A stretch of DNA of 13,577 nucleotides from Campylobacterales bacterium. Lineage in GTDB: Bacteria > Campylobacterota > Campylobacteria > Campylobacterales > Hydrogenimonadaceae. How positions within the stretch are numbered: position 1 is the stretch's first letter; each line of letters begins with the position of its first letter. The stretch is from NCBI GenBank assembly GCA_027065635.1, contig JAMONQ010000064.1, positions 1 to 13,577 of the forward strand. The letters run 5' to 3'. The notes below the pieces were generated by a model. That model was not told where the DNA came from. It searched no databases and was given only the letters and a program-made list of their open reading frames with translations. Below are positions 12,641 through 13,577 of this stretch, one piece after another. The position numbers and the translations under genes are program-made.

Positions 12641-13577
12641 CGATTTACTACAAGACTTCTACTACTCCGACGCCTACATCTCCTTGTACGCACAAGAAGA
12701 GGATGAAGAGCTTTTTGGCTTCGAGTACAAAGAGGGCAGAGAGTACTTCATCGCAAAGTCGCTAAAAAGACCTATCAGAAAGGTCGCAGGAACAGACATA
12801 GAACCTCTCCTTTTCGATCTAAACTCCGTTTATGGATACCAGGGGTATAGGAGTAACAGCGAAGATCCCGCTTTTATCGGAAGAGCCCTCGATAAATATA
12901 CAGCTTACGCCATAAAGCACAATGTCGTGGCTGAGTTCATGTTTTTTCATCCGTTCAACGACTTTCCCGTTCGCTTTCACTCCTTTTTCGACTATATAGT
13001 AGCTGATCGCAACTATGTCGTAGTCAACCTTCAGGAAAACCTTTTCCCGAACTATAGAAGAAAACATAGAAGCGCCGTAAGAAAAGCGATGAGGGAGCTT
13101 CTGTTCAAAGAGGGAGACGATGTCGAAAAACTGATGCATCTATATCGATGGACTATGAAAAAGATCGGCATATCCGTAGATAAAAAGTTCAATATGGAGT
13201 TTTTTCACAATCTGCTCTCCTCCAAAGAGTGCAAGCTCTTTGAAGTCACAAACGGCCACGAGACTCTTACAATGGGGATATTCATATACTCTCCTCCGTT
13301 TATGCACTACCACGTAAGCGCCAACAGTGAGCTCGGCTACAAGCTCAACGCCCACAAACTTCTTGTCCACAAGGCACTCGAATTCGGCTATGAAGAAGGA
13401 TGCCGATACGGCATACTCGGTATCGGCAGATCGACATCGCCCAACGACTCCCTCTACCAGTTCAAAAAACACTTCTCACGAAACGAGATCCAGGGATACG
13501 TCGCCGGAAAGATTTTCAACAATACAGAATACGACAGACTGTGCAGACTCCATGAAGAGGCGACTCGACGAAAAAGC
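12630..13577 (+). CDS. Second FemAB/GNAT-like acyltransferase (3' end outside window)
   Basis: An open frame of 316 codons runs from the ATG at 12630 to the right edge, with AAAGGAAA 6 bases upstream and an 11-base overlap with the preceding gene. It is a clear paralog of the 7531-8547 protein. Shared landmarks include LKRPI (45-49), VYGYQGYRSN (67-76), VVAEFMFFHPFN (99-110), the basic stretch YRRKHRSAVRKAMREL (142-157), HYHVSAN (226-232) and GIGRSTSPNDSLYQFKKHFS (264-283). The match reaches almost to the end of the 338-residue relative, so only a few C-terminal residues are probably missing. It probably transfers an acyl or aminoacyl group; divergence from the first copy suggests a different acceptor, perhaps the glycan or a later intermediate. 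The donor and acceptor are unknown. Confidence 0.83.
   Translation, partial: MNPDDLLQDFYYSDAYISLYAQEEDEELFGFEYKEGREYFIAKSLKRPIRKVAGTDIEPLLFDLNSVYGYQGYRSNSEDPAFIGRALDKYTAYAIKHNVVAEFMFFHPFNDFPVRFHSFFDYIVADRNYVVVNLQENLFPNYRRKHRSAVRKAMRELLFKEGDDVEKLMHLYRWTMKKIGISVDKKFNMEFFHNLLSSKECKLFEVTNGHETLTMGIFIYSPPFMHYHVSANSELGYKLNAHKLLVHKALEFGYEEGCRYGILGIGRSTSPNDSLYQFKKHFSRNEIQGYVAGKIFNNTEYDRLCRLHEEATRRKS

Noticed and set aside
1..13577. CRISPR array, tRNA, rRNA, insertion sequence or prophage
   Set aside because: No spaced direct repeats, cloverleaf, transposase or phage-like protein was found on either strand.

Overview
The window looks like chromosomal DNA of a free-living member of the Campylobacterota (epsilonproteobacteria, of the Sulfurimonas/Sulfurovum/Hydrogenimonas kind). 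This is inferred from the nonulosonic-acid gene set, which resembles the Campylobacter flagellin-glycan genes, from AAAGAG-rich tightly overlapping genes, and from TATAAT-type -10 boxes without clear -35 boxes. No rRNA or other marker gene is present to confirm it.

Left half, minus strand (1-4104). The first 583 bases are the 5' part of a lipoprotein gene that runs off the left edge. Next to it is a two-gene operon: a paralogous 547-residue lipoprotein (start at 3835) followed by a Tat-exported DUF1501 protein (start at 2195), joined by an ATGA overlap. A minus-strand RNA at about 3996-4077 has the sequence and fold of a cyclic-di-GMP-I (GEMM-I) riboswitch, with a -10 box directly upstream at 4099-4104. 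Exported DUF1501/lipoprotein production is therefore probably under c-di-GMP control. The left-hand paralog has a related promoter region without the aptamer.

Right half, plus strand (4278-13577). An extended -10 promoter overlapped by a 17-bp palindrome drives at least nine genes, every one overlapping the next by 4-11 bases. Six make an activated legionaminic-acid-type sugar by the GDP-linked route known from Campylobacter: legB (4,6-dehydratase), legC (aminotransferase), ptmE (CBS-domain nucleotidyltransferase), legG (hydrolysing 2-epimerase), legI (nonulosonate synthase) and legF (CMP-sugar synthetase). Interleaved with them are two paralogous FemAB/GNAT-like acyltransferases and an unassigned 404-residue protein with GT-B glycosyltransferase-like motifs. 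The operon continues past the right edge.

The two halves are divergent and share a control region of about 490 bp. Both appear to concern the cell surface: one is a c-di-GMP-switched exported protein pair, the other a nonulosonic-acid glycan pathway. The least explained parts are the riboswitch with its downstream leader, the two FemAB-like proteins in a cluster with no recognisable LegH acetyltransferase, and the orphan glycosyltransferase candidate. No tRNA, rRNA, CRISPR array, insertion sequence or phage gene was seen.
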